64,000 nucleotides of DNA from Gyrodactylus bullatarudis. Lineage: Eukaryota > Platyhelminthes > Monogenea > Gyrodactylidea > Gyrodactylidae. Shown here piece after piece: positions 62,557-64,000 of this stretch (positions are counted from its first letter, which is position 1; each line of letters begins with the position of its first letter). Position numbers and translations under genes: made by a program. The stretch covers positions 1 through 64,000 of the forward strand of contig SSNU01000321.1 in assembly GCA_012064415.1 (NCBI GenBank), in the 5' to 3' direction. The notes below the pieces were generated by a model. That model did not search any database. It was not told the DNA's origin and worked only from the letters and a program-made list of their open reading frames with translations.

Positions 62557-63003
62557 TTAACCCTTAAAGTCCCACTGGGTTATTTCTATCACATATCATT
62601 TTAGCAACTCATTATTATTTATTTATTTATTTGAACCTCAGAAAATACTTCGTTTGTCCCCATTCGATAGGAAATTTATTAATATCCTGGAATACGCAAA
62701 GATCTTGGCTCTATCATTCTAGAGAGTTGATTTCTTTCAAAAAATTATTTTTTATTTAACACGATTTTTTGAAAACCTACTTCCCAGTGTCATAGGTAGA
62801 AAGTAAGTTAACTTTTATCGAGTAATCATACCTGTAGAATTCAAATATGCAATCGCCTGAACTCAATCTGCTGAAGCTACATAAATAGCCTGTTTTTGGA
62901 TCAAAAAATGGCCCATTCTGAATCAAAAATAATTGCATTGAAACAACTGTAGATTCGTAATCAGCGTATTCACAAACCATGGGATAGACAAACGATTCAA
63001 TTT
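62557..63003. mobile_element. F1 piggyBac-type MITE, right end lost
   Basis: TTAA-CCCTTAAAGTCCCACTGG at the left, then the full F1 interior through GCGTATTCACAAACCATGGG; the right terminus (GGGACTTTAAGGG) is absent. A TTTA microsatellite expansion lies near 62616-62632. Confidence 0.7.
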
Positions 63004-64000
63004 TGAAGGTTATTTAAAACTAAGCATTTTTTCCTATAACGTTGAACGCTTTCGAGTTTGTTCTCATATACAAAATCTCAATTGAACACATCATTATTTG
63101 ATTAAAGCATGTAACAGTGTTTGGAGAAAAATGCTGTATTACGCCTATACTCTTTTCATGGAACTAAAATTTCATTTCTTTTTCGCCAAAAGATATTACT
63201 TGTCAGATTTGACTTTTTCCATTATCTGGAATAAAGATGTCTTTTGTTCTCCTCTTCGTCTTCCTCTTAATCTGTGTATATTTTAACTGGCTTCGTGAAA
63301 ATGAAAGAGGGAATATATTCTCACAAAAAATGAATTGTAGCAATGATAACAGCTAAACTTTTTTAATTCTTAATCTCTCTTTGATAAAGACAGAAAAGGG
63401 GACAGATTAGGGTGGGGAATTAAAAAACAAATGGGAAATTGATGAGTTGAGTACAAGAACACAAGATAAAAAGCTCCCATCATCTCTTCCTCAACTTGTA
63501 ATAATCGTAATTAGCAGAGGAATAGAAATGGAAATTGTTCTGACTTGAGAGTTGTTTTTTTGACAGTTTTATCTTGGCTTAACAGCACACTCAACACCAT
63601 ACTAGTGCTGCTTTATAACAAAGAAATACATAGTCATATGACTTAAACAGTAAGGGAGTATGAGTTAAAACAATTTTATATCTCAATATTTAGCTTTGGG
63701 CAATCAGGACTCATGTTTGAAAGCACTAATTTATTCTAAATTCGAAATTTTTCATCTCAAAAATTTGAATTTTGAGTAACTTTTTCAAATATCAAAAGTT
63801 TATTTATCTACACCTAGTTAAAACGAAGATAAGAATTTCATAATAATTTGCTGGATTAAAATATATTCCGGAAAAAAACAATATTGCCAAAATTAATCAA
63901 TTTGAAAATTCAGATTGCTCAGGCTCCCAAAATAATAAAAAAATTCTGTGAACCTTTTCGACCATATCATCTGTTGATACCAAATATAAGCTTTTTAATT
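63004..64000. other. Right edge, no gene recognised
   Basis: Short frame 63098-63286 without domain signature. From about 63740 to the edge there is diverged R2-like sequence (CACCTAGTTAAAACGAAGAT, AAGAATTTCATAATAATTTG). Confidence 0.35.

Noticed and set aside
49580..62980. Shared peptide ANYEST / HTDYEST / YADYEST in three frames (49420-49647, 56139-56348, 62777-62980)
   Set aside because: Looks like a conserved protein motif, but all three lie in copies of the F1 element, so the similarity is repeat DNA.
1..64000. CRISPR arrays, operons, bacterial genes or viral genes
   Set aside because: No regularly spaced direct repeats with unique spacers and no compact gene clusters; the spliced metazoan genes show this is animal nuclear DNA.

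Overview
The window reads as nuclear DNA of an AT-rich animal (about 30 % GC by eye). Three spliced protein genes sit in the first 8.5 kb: a secreted von Willebrand factor D-domain protein, SPARC, and a Sox-type HMG-box factor. They have GT-AG introns, several only 32-60 bp long, and metazoan extracellular-matrix domains. The rest is a repeat landscape with terminal-inverted-repeat elements and degraded piggyBac-like and Penelope-like pieces. This suits an AT-rich arthropod genome; a parasitic crustacean such as a copepod is my best guess, but that is inference and no marker settles it.

Layout. Positions 1-931 (minus) hold the 5' part of the vWD-domain gene, running off the left edge. Positions 3383-4339 (plus) hold SPARC, divergently oriented; both have TATA boxes. 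Positions 6302-8476 (minus) hold a three-exon Sox-like gene, 633 residues, with a C2H2-type zinc-finger-like motif before the HMG box. From 8.6 to 64 kb I find no complete protein gene. There are a piggyBac-like transposase C-terminus (11.4-11.7 kb), a possible terminal exon (12.6-12.85 kb, minus), a frameshifted coding relic (18.3-18.7 kb), a Penelope-like GIY-YIG relic (38.9-39.1 kb) and a reverse-transcriptase-tail-like relic (46.6-46.9 kb).

Repeats explain much of the remaining structure. (i) At least four families of short elements have TTAA-CCCY termini, as piggyBac MITEs do (called F1-F4 here). (ii) Two related families of long fold-back elements of about 570-610 bp end in TATAAAGCTAGTTGATATGA (R1, R2); they are probably TA-flanked Tc1/mariner-type MITEs. 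(iii) A SINE-like family carries a tRNA-like head ending in TTCAAACCCTCCCACACCGG. (iv) There is a perfect 183-bp inverted repeat at 36501-37077 and a 61-bp-arm inverted repeat at 26817-27016. (v) There are several smaller dispersed and tandem repeats (R5, R6, a 74-bp tandem, a 30-bp minisatellite).

The vWD protein and SPARC are both predicted secreted extracellular proteins, but nothing in the sequence shows a shared pathway; their adjacency may be chance. All calls were made by reading the sequence. Splice junctions are inferred from reading-frame continuity plus GT-AG signals, without transcript support.
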